Counted from the first letter of the stretch, positions 17,827 to 26,494 are shown. The stretch: 64,000 bases of DNA from Butyrivibrio sp. (GCA_023664865.1 JAMPEU010000003.1:62001-126000); one strand, 5' to 3'. The notes: generated by a model from the sequence alone, not told the origin. Translations and numbers: made by a program.

Positions 17827-18879
17827 CTACCGCACAATCCGCATGATATCATTATACATGACAAACACCATCAAAATCATCAATACCACAAGCCCGGCGA
17901 AATGCACCATGCCTTCCTTTTCGGGCGGTATCGGCTTGCCGCGGATAACTTCCAAGAACATAAATACCAGCCGTCCGCCGTCAAGCGCCGGAATCGGCAA
18001 TAGGTTAAATATGCCAAGGTTGACCGACAAAAGAATCACTATATTCATCATCGTGAAAACAACCGTCGAAGTTCCGTGTTCCTTTGCCGCTTCATAATTA
18101 TCCCCGACAAACTGCGCTATGCCAATCGGTCCGGACACATCTTCTTTTTTCGCCCTTCCCTGCAGCAGCATTATTAGGCTCTTGTATGTCGTCTTTATCC
18201 AATAACGCACCTCGTAAGCGCCGTACTTAAAAACCTGCGCCGGATTACACTTTATAACCTCTCCGCCCATAAGCCCGATATAATATCTGCCGTCCGCCTC
18301 GCTATAGACAGGGGTTAATGTCACATTCACAATTTCTCCGCCGCGCCCTATCTCTATTTCCATCGTTTCACCCTGGTTTAGGGCTGATATCAGGCTTACT
18401 TCCCTATATAAATGTACTCTTTCCCCATTAATCCGGCGTATTTCATCACCCTCAAGAATGCCTGCCGCTTCCGCCGCCGAATCTTCCGTAATCTTCTGCA
18501 CCACAGGTCGGTCTGCCCCTGTAAAGGCAACCAATATCAGCGAGAATGCAAATGCCAGTATAAAGTTAAAAAACGGTCCCGCAAAGACAGTCGCAATCCG
18601 CGCCCACACGTTAGCCCTAATAAAGGAATGTTCGTCTATGACTCCCCCTTCTTCCGCAACTCCATCCTCGCCATCAAACATACACGCTCCGCCAAGCGGA
18701 AGGAGTTTAAGGGAATATTTCGTTTCCCCTTTTTGGAAAGAAAACAGCGTCGGTCCCATTCCCACGGCAAATTCCACTACCCGTATGCCGTTTCGCTTTC
18801 CTATAATAAAATGCCCGAACTCATGCGATATTACCACTATGCCGAAAATAATCAAAAATAATATAATTGTCGCTATCAT
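17827..18879 (-). CDS. rseP: Site-2 intramembrane zinc metalloprotease RseP/RasP
   Basis: The 350-residue membrane protease cleaves transmembrane substrates such as anti-sigma factors and signal-peptide remnants. The zinc motif HEFGH is in the first helix (residues 19-23), and the third ligand motif NLLPIPALDGGRL is near the C-terminus, followed by a last helix pair. A PDZ domain lies between (about 120-200; EGDEIRRINGERVHL). Length and layout are typical. Its start overlaps the dxr stop by four bases, so it is translationally coupled to dxr in the conserved cdsA-dxr-rseP string. Confidence 0.97.
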   Translation of the reverse strand: MIATIILFLIIFGIVVISHEFGHFIIGKRNGIRVVEFAVGMGPTLFSFQKGETKYSLKLLPLGGACMFDGEDGVAEEGGVIDEHSFIRANVWARIATVFAGPFFNFILAFAFSLILVAFTGADRPVVQKITEDSAAEAAGILEGDEIRRINGERVHLYREVSLISALNQGETMEIEIGRGGEIVNVTLTPVYSEADGRYYIGLMGGEVIKCNPAQVFKYGAYEVRYWIKTTYKSLIMLLQGRAKKEDVSGPIGIAQFVGDNYEAAKEHGTSTVVFTMMNIVILLSVNLGIFNLLPIPALDGGRLVFMFLEVIRGKPIPPEKEGMVHFAGLVVLMILMVFVMYNDIMRIVR

Positions 18880-20021
18880 TTCATCACCCGCTTTATATGT
18901 TCATGTGTTTCCGCTTCCGCCTGCAAAATTTCCTCAACCGAGGGATTATTTACCACCTTATGACATCCCATTGCCTCTTCAATCAGTTCCGTAATCCTTA
19001 AAAATCCTATCTTTCCTTGTAAAAACGCCGCAACCGCCATTTCATTCGCCGCATTAAACACTGTCGGCATACTGCCGCCTGCGCGCGCCGCCGCATATGC
19101 CAGCTTAAGCCCTGTAAAAGTCTCCGTATCAGGCTCTTCAAATGTAAGCTGCGCTGTCTTAAAAAAGTCCACTCTTTTACCCTGCATGGGCCTTCTGTCC
19201 GGATAAAACAACGCGTATTGTATAGGCAGTTTCATATCCGGCATCCCCAACTGCGCCATAATGCCGCCGTCAACGTATTCCACTGCCGAATGGATTATGC
19301 TCTGCGGATGCACCACCACTTGAATCTGTTCAAGCGGCACATCGAAAAGCCAGCCGGCCTCCATCACTTCCAGCCCCTTATTTACAAGCGTGGCGGAGTC
19401 TATTGTCACCTTTTTGCCCATCGACCAGTTCGGGTGTTTCAGCGCATCCTCCATCGTCATATTTTTAAGTTTGTCTTTTGTCTTTCCACGGAATGGGCCT
19501 CCCGACGCGGTAAGTATTATCTTGCTCACCCTCTGCCTGTTTTCTCCGTTCAGGGACTGGAAAATCGCGCTATGCTCGCTGTCCACAGGAAGAATCGAGA
19601 CGCCGTGCTTATTAGCAAGCGGCATTATAATATGTCCGGCGGTAACAAGCGTCTCCTTGTTCGCCAATGCAATCGTCTTGCCCTGCTCAATCGCGGCGAT
19701 AGTCGGCCTTATGCCAATCATGCCCACTATTGCAGTCACCAATACTTCCATCTCTTCCATCGCAGAGATTTCTATAAGCCCTTCCATGCCGCTTACCACC
19801 TTGGTATCCGTATCCGCAATCCTTAAAGATAAGTCGGCAGCCGCTTTCTCACTCCACATTGCAGCTTTTTTCGGGTGAAACTCCCTTATCTGTTTCTCAA
19901 GCAGCTCCACATTGCTCCCCGCGGCAAGCCCCACGACTTCCAAATCCGTATTGTTTCTTACTATCTCAAGCGTCTGAGTCCCAATCGAACCCGTAGAACC
20001 CAGTATTGATATTTTTTTCAT
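18876..20021 (-). CDS. dxr: 1-deoxy-D-xylulose 5-phosphate reductoisomerase
   Basis: The 381-residue enzyme converts DXP to MEP using NADPH, the first committed step of the MEP pathway. It has the N-terminal NADPH-binding GSTGSIGTQTLEIV, then ALANKETLV, VDSEHSAIFQ (metal-binding acidic residues), ASGGPF, and the substrate-loop region MGKKVTIDSATLVNKGLEVMEA. Length is normal for the family. It lies between cdsA and rseP in the conserved order, overlapping rseP by four bases. Confidence 0.98.
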   Translation of the reverse strand: MKKISILGSTGSIGTQTLEIVRNNTDLEVVGLAAGSNVELLEKQIREFHPKKAAMWSEKAAADLSLRIADTDTKVVSGMEGLIEISAMEEMEVLVTAIVGMIGIRPTIAAIEQGKTIALANKETLVTAGHIIMPLANKHGVSILPVDSEHSAIFQSLNGENRQRVSKIILTASGGPFRGKTKDKLKNMTMEDALKHPNWSMGKKVTIDSATLVNKGLEVMEAGWLFDVPLEQIQVVVHPQSIIHSAVEYVDGGIMAQLGMPDMKLPIQYALFYPDRRPMQGKRVDFFKTAQLTFEEPDTETFTGLKLAYAAARAGGSMPTVFNAANEMAVAAFLQGKIGFLRITELIEEAMGCHKVVNNPSVEEILQAEAETHEHIKRVMK

Positions 20022-20055
20022 ATTAATCCCCTATTCTTACCCAGCCTACGCTCCA

Positions 20056-20982
20056 CTAGAATAATAAAATCAACGCCAGTCCGAAAAATATAACCGGCGC
20101 CACCATAATAACGCTGTCGAATCGGTCCATAATCCCGCCGTGTCCGGGAATCAGTTTCCCGTAGTCTTTGATTTCATAATCTCTCTTAATCCCCGACGCC
20201 GCCAAATCGCCTATCATTGAAATCAACGCACCAACCGCGCCAAGAAACATGGCTACAAACGGATTAATGCCTTTAACAACGCAGCCTCCATCATACACTC
20301 CGACATTATAGATTACGAAGTAATCATACAAGCCAAAGAGCAGCGCAGCGCCCACTACTCCGCCGATTGCTCCCTCTATTGATTTCTTGGGGCTTAATTT
20401 CGGCGTCATCTTATGTTTTCCAAACAGAACCCCTACGCAATAAGCGCAGGTATCGCTCCCCCACGAGCATAAGAACACTAGCCACACCAGATATATTCCA
20501 CCCTGCCAGCCTTCCCTGATAAATAAAAGAAATGACAGCAAGACCGGCGCATATAAAAAATCAAAGAAACACGCCATTACCTGCCCTGCCTTAAATTTCG
20601 GGAAGCTAAACACATAAACCATCATAAAAACAATAAACGATATCACAACGCCGAGTGCCAGTACCACGCAAATCATTGCCACAACAAAAATATCAGTTTT
20701 TGAAATAAGGTCAATTAAATGATTATCCGCATAATACTCCCGGAACAACATCACACTTCCGCCTGCCAGCGCATAATAAAGCACTGTCATAGCAGCCCCC
20801 GCTATTTCCAGCCCGTTTACTTCCTTCTCAGGCGTATGCACCCCTGTCGCTTTCGTAAGTTCAAAGAAAGCTATGGTAGAAATAAGGCATAACGCTCCCA
20901 CCATCACAAAGCCGCCCGCAAAAATAACCGCAAAAGCCAGTATCACCAGCACAATCCCACTTATAAGTCTTGTACGAAACAT
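20056..20982 (-). CDS. cdsA: Phosphatidate cytidylyltransferase
   Basis: The 308-residue integral membrane enzyme makes CDP-diacylglycerol from phosphatidate and CTP for phospholipid synthesis. About eight hydrophobic segments are visible. The C-terminal signature runs from GDLAASGIKRDYEIKDYG through IPGHGGIMDRFDS, the family's metal- and substrate-binding region. It is somewhat longer than the minimal family because of an extended loop after the second helix. It lies between uppS and dxr, with family B elements filling the gap to uppS. Confidence 0.96.
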   Translation of the reverse strand: MFRTRLISGIVLVILAFAVIFAGGFVMVGALCLISTIAFFELTKATGVHTPEKEVNGLEIAGAAMTVLYYALAGGSVMLFREYYADNHLIDLISKTDIFVVAMICVVLALGVVISFIVFMMVYVFSFPKFKAGQVMACFFDFLYAPVLLSFLLFIREGWQGGIYLVWLVFLCSWGSDTCAYCVGVLFGKHKMTPKLSPKKSIEGAIGGVVGAALLFGLYDYFVIYNVGVYDGGCVVKGINPFVAMFLGAVGALISMIGDLAASGIKRDYEIKDYGKLIPGHGGIMDRFDSVIMVAPVIFFGLALILLF

Positions 20983-21019
20983 TTTATAACCGTATCCCTT
21001 TCATATAATTATTTTTTGA

Positions 21020-21119
21020 GTACCCAGAGTACAACCTAAATGAACAAAATAAGGGGCGACTTACCGCTTTTCAGGCATTGGAGCCCCGTTTTTGTTCATT
21101 TAGGTTGTACTCGTGACAG
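21020..21119 (+). repeat. Family B palindromic element, copy B3
   Basis: This is a full copy between uppS and cdsA. The copy-specific outer stem TACAACCTAA against TTAGGTTGTA is perfect. The inner stem GGGGC/GCCCC and the loop string CTTACCGCTTTTCAGGCAT match B1. The flanks GTACCCAGAG and CTCGTGACAG match B2. Confidence 0.9.
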
Positions 21120-21146
21120 CAAATCAACAATCCAAGCAACACTTTA

Positions 21147-21200
21147 TCCTTTTCAGGCATTGGAGCCCCGTTTTTGTTCATTTCTTCTGAACTCGTGACA
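21147..21200 (+). repeat. Family B element, truncated copy B4
   Basis: Only the right half of the element is present, from CTTTTCAGGCATTGGAG through GCCCCGTTTTTGTTCAT to CTCGTGACAG. The left arm is missing and replaced by unrelated AT-rich sequence, so the full stem cannot form. It lies 27 bases from B3 in the same orientation, and the shared tail CTCGTGACAGCAAAT suggests a tandem duplication followed by deletion. Confidence 0.85.
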
Positions 21201-21210
21201 GCAAATAACA

Positions 21211-21915
21211 TCATTCTTTCACAGCCCCATACTTCCTATCCCTCATATTATATGCCTCGATAGCTTTTTCCAATTCTTCTTTAGTAAAATCAGGCCATGC
21301 TGTCTCTGTAAAATAAAACTCAGTATATGCAAGCTCCCATAAAAGGAAATTAGAAATCCGCATTTCATTGCATGTGCGAATCAGCAAGTCAGGCTCAGGA
21401 ATCCCGTGTGTATCAAGCGCCTCGCTAAGCGCCTGCTCCGTAATATCTTCTTTTTTCAAAGTTCCTTCTTCCACTTTTGCCGCCAGTTTGCGCACGGCGC
21501 GCACTATTTCATCCCTGCCGCCATAGTTGATGGCTATCTGGAAATGAAGCCCCGTATTATTTACGGTCGCTGCTTCAAGCTGTTCGATTCTGGTTCTGAT
21601 ATCCTCATCAAGACCTGTTTTATCGCCTATGACGCGCACGCACATGTTATTCTTTTCCGCCGTCTTTAAGCAGGTCTTCATATAATTACGCAGCAATTTC
21701 ATAAGCGCGTCTACCTCGTCCTTGGGCCTGCTCCAATTTTCCGTGGAAAAAGCGTAAACTGTCAGGTATTGTATGCCCATCTTATAAGCGTCTTCACAGA
21801 TTACCTCTACAGTCTTCGCCCCCTGCGTATGTCCGTAATTTCTCGGCATGCCCTTGCTTTTCGCCCATCTGCCGTTGCCGTCCAGAATTATTGCCACATG
21901 ATTCGGTATATTCAC
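21211..21915 (-). CDS. uppS: Isoprenyl transferase (undecaprenyl diphosphate synthase)
   Basis: The 234-residue cis-prenyltransferase extends farnesyl diphosphate to the C55 carrier lipid used for cell-wall synthesis. It shows the catalytic Asp in MDGNGRWA-type motif (ILDGNGRWAKSKG), LTVYAFSTENWSRP, and the C-terminal PDLLIRTCNEMRISNFLLWELAYTE region. The usual RTSGE of this last motif reads RTCNEMRISN, the common Gram-positive form being GGExRLSNF, so this is a mild variation. The start is GTG, with GAAAGGGGCGG upstream. It lies between frr and cdsA as in Bacillus. Confidence 0.96.
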   Translation of the reverse strand: MNIPNHVAIILDGNGRWAKSKGMPRNYGHTQGAKTVEVICEDAYKMGIQYLTVYAFSTENWSRPKDEVDALMKLLRNYMKTCLKTAEKNNMCVRVIGDKTGLDEDIRTRIEQLEAATVNNTGLHFQIAINYGGRDEIVRAVRKLAAKVEEGTLKKEDITEQALSEALDTHGIPEPDLLIRTCNEMRISNFLLWELAYTEFYFTETAWPDFTKEELEKAIEAYNMRDRKYGAVKE

Positions 21916-22011
21916 GCTGCCGCCCCTTTCAATTTTCTATTCTATGGTAAAAGGGGATAGCAGAATACCCACTACTCTACAATCCCCTTCTCAATATTTT
22001 ATGTTCTGTTA

Positions 22012-22563
22012 TTAAACTGTCATGATTTCTTTTGACTTCTCTTCTACCAGAGCGTCAACATCTTTGACATATTTATCCGTCAGCTTTTGCAGCTGGTCTT
22101 CCAGTTCCTTTATTTCGTCCTCGGAAACCTCGGTCTTGGCAAGTTTCTTAAAGGCGTCCATTCCGTCGCGTCTTGCATTTCTGATAGCGACTTTATTCTC
22201 TTCGCCCTTCTTCTTGATATCCTTTACCAAATCTTTTCTGCGCTCTTCCGTAAGTTCCGGAAATACCAGACGGATAACCGCACCGTCGTTGCTGGGAGTT
22301 ATCCCTACGTCGGACATCATAATCGCCTTTTCGATATTCTTAATCAGGCTCTTATCCCATGGCGCAATCTGAATCATTCGCGGATCGGGAACGGAAATAT
22401 TTCCCACCTGCTGAATCGGTGTAGGCGTTCCGTAATAATCAACCTTAATTCTGTCAAGCACATGGGGATTAGCGCGCCCTGCGCGGATTGCCGCCAGATC
22501 CGTTACTAAAAAGTCATATGCCTTCTTCATTTTTTCATCATATGTTTTTATTCTGTCGTCCAT
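22012..22563 (-). CDS. frr: Ribosome recycling factor
   Basis: The 183-residue protein splits post-termination ribosomes together with EF-G. The sequence runs YDEKMKKAYDFLVTDLAAIRAGRANP, YYGTPTPIQQVGNISVPDPRMIQI and ends with the acidic three-helix-bundle part. The ATG at 22563 gives the standard N-terminus. A longer frame to 22599 lacks a better ribosome-binding site. It sits directly after pyrH in the same direction. Confidence 0.98.
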   Translation of the reverse strand: MDDRIKTYDEKMKKAYDFLVTDLAAIRAGRANPHVLDRIKVDYYGTPTPIQQVGNISVPDPRMIQIAPWDKSLIKNIEKAIMMSDVGITPSNDGAVIRLVFPELTEERRKDLVKDIKKKGEENKVAIRNARRDGMDAFKKLAKTEVSEDEIKELEDQLQKLTDKYVKDVDALVEEKSKEIMTV

Positions 22564-22605
22564 TACTAAAAATATACCTTCCTTTCTTTCGCGAATCATT
22601 GTACC

Positions 22606-23307
22606 CTATACCGTAACTTTAGTTCCCTTAAAAGAACCGTTCATCGTATTTACAATGCTGTTCTTCTCGTTCAATCCAAACACCCACATAGGCATTTTGT
22701 TATCCCGCGCCAAAATCGAAGCGGTCATGTCCACCACCTGAAGATTTTTCTCAATCACTTCGTCAATGGTGATTTCATCATACTTCTTTGCCTCCGGGTG
22801 CGTCTTAGGATCAGCGTCATAGACTCCGTCCACAGCTTTCGCAAGCAGTATCACATCGGCATCGACTTCCACAGCGCGCAGCACGACTCCCGTATCCGTT
22901 GAAAAATAAGGATGCCCTGTGCCTCCGGCAAAAAATACCACCATATTCTTCCCAAAGTACTTGTTTGCCCTGTCCTTAGAAAATAACTTAGTAAAAGAGC
23001 CACATTCAAACGGAGTCAGAATGTTAGTCATTAAACCCACAGAGCGGAAAATTTCAGACACATAGATACAGTTCATAACCGTGGCGAGCATACCAATCTG
23101 ATCCGCCTTGGTTCTGTCAATGTTTTCGCTAGAGCGTCCCCTCCAAAAATTTCCGCCTCCTATTACAATGCCGACCTGAATTCCGTCGTCTACAAGCTGT
23201 TTCACCTGCATTGCAACATCGCGCACAGTCTCTTCATCAAATCCGGTCTTTTTTTCACCAGCTAATGCTTCCCCGCTTAACTTCAATAGAACACGCCGCA
23301 TCTTCAA
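22606..23307 (-). CDS. pyrH: Uridylate kinase (UMP kinase)
   Basis: The 233-residue amino-acid-kinase-family enzyme phosphorylates UMP to UDP for pyrimidine nucleotide supply. Motifs include VLLKLSGEALAG at the start, GIVIGGGNFWRG for substrate binding, and FAGGTGHPYFSTDT. It is followed closely by frr (43 bases between the pyrH stop and the frr start). In most relatives it follows tsf; here it follows a bactofilin gene instead. Confidence 0.98.
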   Translation of the reverse strand: MKMRRVLLKLSGEALAGEKKTGFDEETVRDVAMQVKQLVDDGIQVGIVIGGGNFWRGRSSENIDRTKADQIGMLATVMNCIYVSEIFRSVGLMTNILTPFECGSFTKLFSKDRANKYFGKNMVVFFAGGTGHPYFSTDTGVVLRAVEVDADVILLAKAVDGVYDADPKTHPEAKKYDEITIDEVIEKNLQVVDMTASILARDNKMPMWVFGLNEKNSIVNTMNGSFKGTKVTV

Positions 23308-23336
23308 TATACATGCTCCTTTCGATAAACTATATG

Positions 23337-24512
23337 CTATTTGTCTTTCTTCTTACCCTTCTTGCTGATTTCATCGAAGAAAGATGTAGGGCTTACGTCT
23401 GCGTAGCACTGTGAACACATACCTTCAATAACGGCTCCGTTATTAATCTGAACTGATTTGGACTTAATGTTGCCCATAACAATTGCGGAAGTATCCAGAA
23501 TAACGGGACCGTGTACATCGATGTCGCCTTTTACCGCGCCTGCTATAACCGCGCTGTTAGCGGTAATGTTGCCGATTACCACAGAACTCTGTCCGATTTT
23601 TACACTGCCCTGGCTGATTACCTCTCCGTTTATTCTTGCACCTTCTGCATAAATCTCTGCAGCCTTGGAATTTCCTTGGATTCCGCCGGTAATATTAAGC
23701 TTGCCAAGGATTTCAATGTTACCCATAACATTACCAATAAGTTCCAGAGAACCTCCGGAAGTAATGTCGCCTGTGATTGACATACCTTCTGTTACAACTG
23801 CAGTCTCGTCTGATACAACTTTTGATTCAATACCCATATCCATATTCATATTTTCTTCCATGTTATTCTCTTCTCCTTCATTCTCCCAAAGCGGGGTTGT
23901 TTCTTCCTCTATCTGCTGGCTCGACTCTGTACTTCCGGCATCAAGCCCCATATCATATGTTTCCGTTTCCGGCAATTCGGCAGCGGTAAAGTCTGTTTCC
24001 TCAGTCTCCATTCCGGCATACGAATTTTCTGTCTCTTGTTCTTCCATTCCGGAATACGGAATCTCCGTCTCCTGTGCCTCCGTTCCACTATACGGAACTT
24101 CCGTCTCCTGTGTCTCCATTCCGCCATACGGAATCTCCGTCTCCTGTGTCTCCGTTCCGCCATATGGAACTTCCATCTCCTGACCGGTCAGTCCTGCTGC
24201 TGAAAATTCTGTTTCCTGCACTGTGGTCTCATCAGCAAAAAGCTCAGTATTTTCTTCTGTCAGCATTTCGTCTGTAAATCCTGCCTCTGTTTCTGCAACT
24301 TCGGCACTGCTAAGTTCCTCACCGGGCATTTCCAACCCGTTTTCAGCGCTGATTGCGTCCACCATATCAAGCATGTCGCTCAAAGTCTCCGCATTAATAG
24401 CGTCCTCGTTTGCCAATTCTTCATCGGCAGCCGCCGCGTCAAGCTCACCTTCCGGCTTAAGCTCATTCACGGCTTGGTTTAAGTCTTCCTTTAAATCCGA
24501 GAAAAAACCCAT
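23337..24512 (-). CDS. Bactofilin-domain (polymer-forming) cytoskeletal protein with acidic repeat region
   Basis: The protein has 391 residues. The first 230 are acidic and low-complexity, with five tandem 12-residue units of the type IPYGGMETQETE. Residues about 240-365 form a right-handed beta-helix bactofilin domain (SITGDITSGGSLELIGNVMGNI and regular G-x-I repeats). A C-terminal Cys pair (CSQCY) and a Lys-rich tail follow. Bactofilins self-assemble into filaments that scaffold cell-wall enzymes or surface structures. The ATG at 24512 follows GGAGG by nine bases; a longer frame overlaps the upstream gene. It is coupled to the polysaccharide deacetylase gene, which fits a role in local wall remodelling (inference). 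Confidence 0.88.
   Translation of the reverse strand: MGFFSDLKEDLNQAVNELKPEGELDAAAADEELANEDAINAETLSDMLDMVDAISAENGLEMPGEELSSAEVAETEAGFTDEMLTEENTELFADETTVQETEFSAAGLTGQEMEVPYGGTETQETEIPYGGMETQETEVPYSGTEAQETEIPYSGMEEQETENSYAGMETEETDFTAAELPETETYDMGLDAGSTESSQQIEEETTPLWENEGEENNMEENMNMDMGIESKVVSDETAVVTEGMSITGDITSGGSLELIGNVMGNIEILGKLNITGGIQGNSKAAEIYAEGARINGEVISQGSVKIGQSSVVIGNITANSAVIAGAVKGDIDVHGPVILDTSAIVMGNIKSKSVQINNGAVIEGMCSQCYADVSPTSFFDEISKKGKKKDK
23991..24170 (-). repeat. 36-bp in-frame tandem repeat (five units) in the bactofilin gene
   Basis: Five consecutive 36-base units encode the 12-residue acidic repeats V/I-P-Y-G/S-G-T/M-E-T/A-Q-E-T-E. The unit next to the bactofilin domain is the most diverged. 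The repeats alternate between Thr and Met at position six, which suggests an older two-unit duplication. Confidence 0.9.
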
Positions 24513-24531
24513 TCTATAAGTCCTCCATTTC

Positions 24532-25503
24532 TTATTCATTGCTTATATGTTGTATCAGTTCCGTATCTTCAGTAATCGGAACGATTATTGTGTCTTCCAT
24601 TGCCTGTATTCTTTCTATCAGCCTTGGCAACGCTTCTACCGTCGTATTTTTGTTTGACGCATCGTGCATCAGTATCATACATTCGTTAAACTTAGGTATC
24701 TGTGATATACAGTTATTCAGTATCGCGTCCGCGCTGATATAGCTGCTTGAAGCGTCTCCCGAGGCAATGTTCCAGTCAAAATATGTGATATCCTGCTCGT
24801 CCAAATATGCGATAAGCTCATTCATATCCACTGTACTGACCGTATTGCTGCTGCCCCCCGGAAACCTGCAATACCTGCACCATACTCCTGTGGTATCGTA
24901 CAGAAATTCCTGCAGCCTGCTCAAATCCTGCGCATAGCTTTCTACCGACTGATATATTTCGTCATACTTATGACTATATGAGTGCATCCCCAAAGTATGT
25001 CCCTCGTCTACAATCCGATTATACAACTCCTTATACTTCTCATCTTCCTTCCCTACTACGAAGAAAGTCGCCTTCACGCCGTACTTCGCCAGAATATCCA
25101 AAATCCGCGACGTATTGCCGCTAGGTCCGTCATCAAAGGTTAAATATACCTTCCTGACATCTCCGTCTTGAATAGCCTGCTCTGTAGTATCCTGTGCCTG
25201 CGTTCCTGCACTGTCACGCTTAGAAACATTTACACTGTCCGCGGTATATACGCTCTGAAACTCTTCCGCTTCCGGCTCGGACGCTTCACCTTCCATCAAA
25301 GGTCCTACGCTCATAATCGACGCCGCTTCCCTCGCCTGTGCCTTAAGTTCTTCAAGTTCCTCCTGCGCTGCATGGAGCCTGATACCCAGAAAAACAGAAA
25401 GAGCTGTGGGAATCAGTATCAGCATAACTACGATTAAGATAAGCGCGCCTTTTGCAAAACCGCTCTTCCCACTATACGCTTGTCCCTCTTCCATACCCGT
25501 CAC
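24532..25503 (-). CDS. Membrane-anchored polysaccharide deacetylase (NodB domain)
   Basis: The 323-residue protein has a short cytoplasmic start, a membrane helix at about 20-42, a helical linker and a NodB deacetylase domain from about residue 118. Motif 1 is YLTFDDGPSGN (catalytic and metal Asp pair), motif 2 is GMHSYSHKYD (metal-binding H-x3-H), motif 3 is CRFPGGSSN. Such enzymes remove N-acetyl groups from peptidoglycan or other surface glycans outside the membrane. The frame opens with a GTG; an ATG three codons later is an alternative start. The last bases overlap the untrimmed reading frame of the bactofilin gene. Confidence 0.92.
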   Translation of the reverse strand: MTGMEEGQAYSGKSGFAKGALILIVVMLILIPTALSVFLGIRLHAAQEELEELKAQAREAASIMSVGPLMEGEASEPEAEEFQSVYTADSVNVSKRDSAGTQAQDTTEQAIQDGDVRKVYLTFDDGPSGNTSRILDILAKYGVKATFFVVGKEDEKYKELYNRIVDEGHTLGMHSYSHKYDEIYQSVESYAQDLSRLQEFLYDTTGVWCRYCRFPGGSSNTVSTVDMNELIAYLDEQDITYFDWNIASGDASSSYISADAILNNCISQIPKFNECMILMHDASNKNTTVEALPRLIERIQAMEDTIIVPITEDTELIQHISNE

Positions 25504-25684
25504 ACCGGTCCCTGACTATGATAATGTCTTTAATTTTTAAGCTACCTATATATAATAACACAGATTGTCAGTTACGAAAAGGAATTTTCAAAAAAACATT
25601 ACGAAAATTTTTCATCGGAGTAAAAGTTAAGCCAACAGGCGCATGGACACATATGATTCCGTGTCACTATTTACAGTTACATAT

Positions 25685-25831
25685 GGAATGAACTCATATA
25701 TTTTCATGAGTGGTACGCTTTCGCTCCGTGGAAAATCGCAGCGGTACTAGGTTCAAAAGCTAAAAAACAGCTTTTTCACCAAGTACCGGCGTTTTCCAAG
25801 GACCACTCGTGAAAACATATGAGTTCATTCC
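25685..25831 (+). repeat. Family A structured palindromic element, copy A2
   Basis: This is a 147-base palindrome in the 385-base gap between the rubrerythrin and deacetylase genes. The outer arms GGAATGAACTCATAT and ATATGAGTTCATTCC are perfect complements and share the core ATGAACTCATAT with A1. Inside are GGTACGCTTTCGCTCCG, GCAGCGGTACTA and TACCGGCG, with stems GAGTGG/CCACTC, TGGAAAA/TTTTCCA and AAAAGCT/AGCTTTT. TGTGAATAATAA follows nine bases after the element. A short upstream remnant containing CATATGATTCC may be a decayed copy. Nothing else is seen in this gap apart from the expected deacetylase promoter. Confidence 0.9.
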
Positions 25832-25888
25832 ACTATAGCCTGTGAATAATAATGCGTCTAAGAACGGATGCACTGAACAGTTACTTTC

Positions 25889-26494
25889 CTACTTTATACA
25901 GCAATCTCCCGTATACGGCGCAAGCTCCAGCCGCACAAAATAGCCTCTGTCGCTATGGCACACGGGACATACGGGCGGAACCTCGGTTCCCCTGTAAATG
26001 TGGCCACATTCCATACACATCCATGCCGTCTCTACGTCGGATACGAAAAGTTTCCCTTCTTCAAGCCAATCCGCAAACTGACCGAATCTGTTTCCATGTA
26101 CCTTCTCAATCTCCGCTATCTGTCTGAAAGAATCCGCTACCGCGAAAAAACCTTCCTCTTCCGCTTTTTGTGCAAAAGCCGGATACACGTCGCCGTGTTC
26201 CTCATATTCGTTATGCTGCGCCATCCTAAGAAGCGATGCGGAATTTTTGGCAATGTCTACGGGATATGCGCCGTCAATAGCAATGTTCTCACCCGCCATC
26301 TCATTAAGATGCTTATAGAACACTTCCGCATGTTCCCTCTCCTGCTCCGCCGTAAAACGGAATACCGCCTCGACTACATATAGCTTTTCATCTCTCGCCT
26401 GCCCCGCCGCAATGGTATATCTGTTCCTTGCCTGACTTTCGCCTGCAAAAGCGCGCATAAGATTGTCCTTAGTTTCACTATTCCTAAAATCCAT
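25889..26494 (-). CDS. Rubrerythrin
   Basis: The 201-residue protein is a peroxide-reducing diiron protein of anaerobes. The N-terminal ferritin-like four-helix domain carries the iron ligands in FAGESQARNRY, EQEREHAEVF and the second EExxH-type pair (YEEHGDVYPAFAQKAEEEGF, EIEKVHGNRF). The C-terminal rubredoxin domain has the two cysteine pairs CMEC and CPVC. The gene is apparently monocistronic and preceded by GAAAGGAGC. It is a marker of an oxygen-sensitive lifestyle. Confidence 0.96.
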   Translation of the reverse strand: MDFRNSETKDNLMRAFAGESQARNRYTIAAGQARDEKLYVVEAVFRFTAEQEREHAEVFYKHLNEMAGENIAIDGAYPVDIAKNSASLLRMAQHNEYEEHGDVYPAFAQKAEEEGFFAVADSFRQIAEIEKVHGNRFGQFADWLEEGKLFVSDVETAWMCMECGHIYRGTEVPPVCPVCHSDRGYFVRLELAPYTGDCCIK

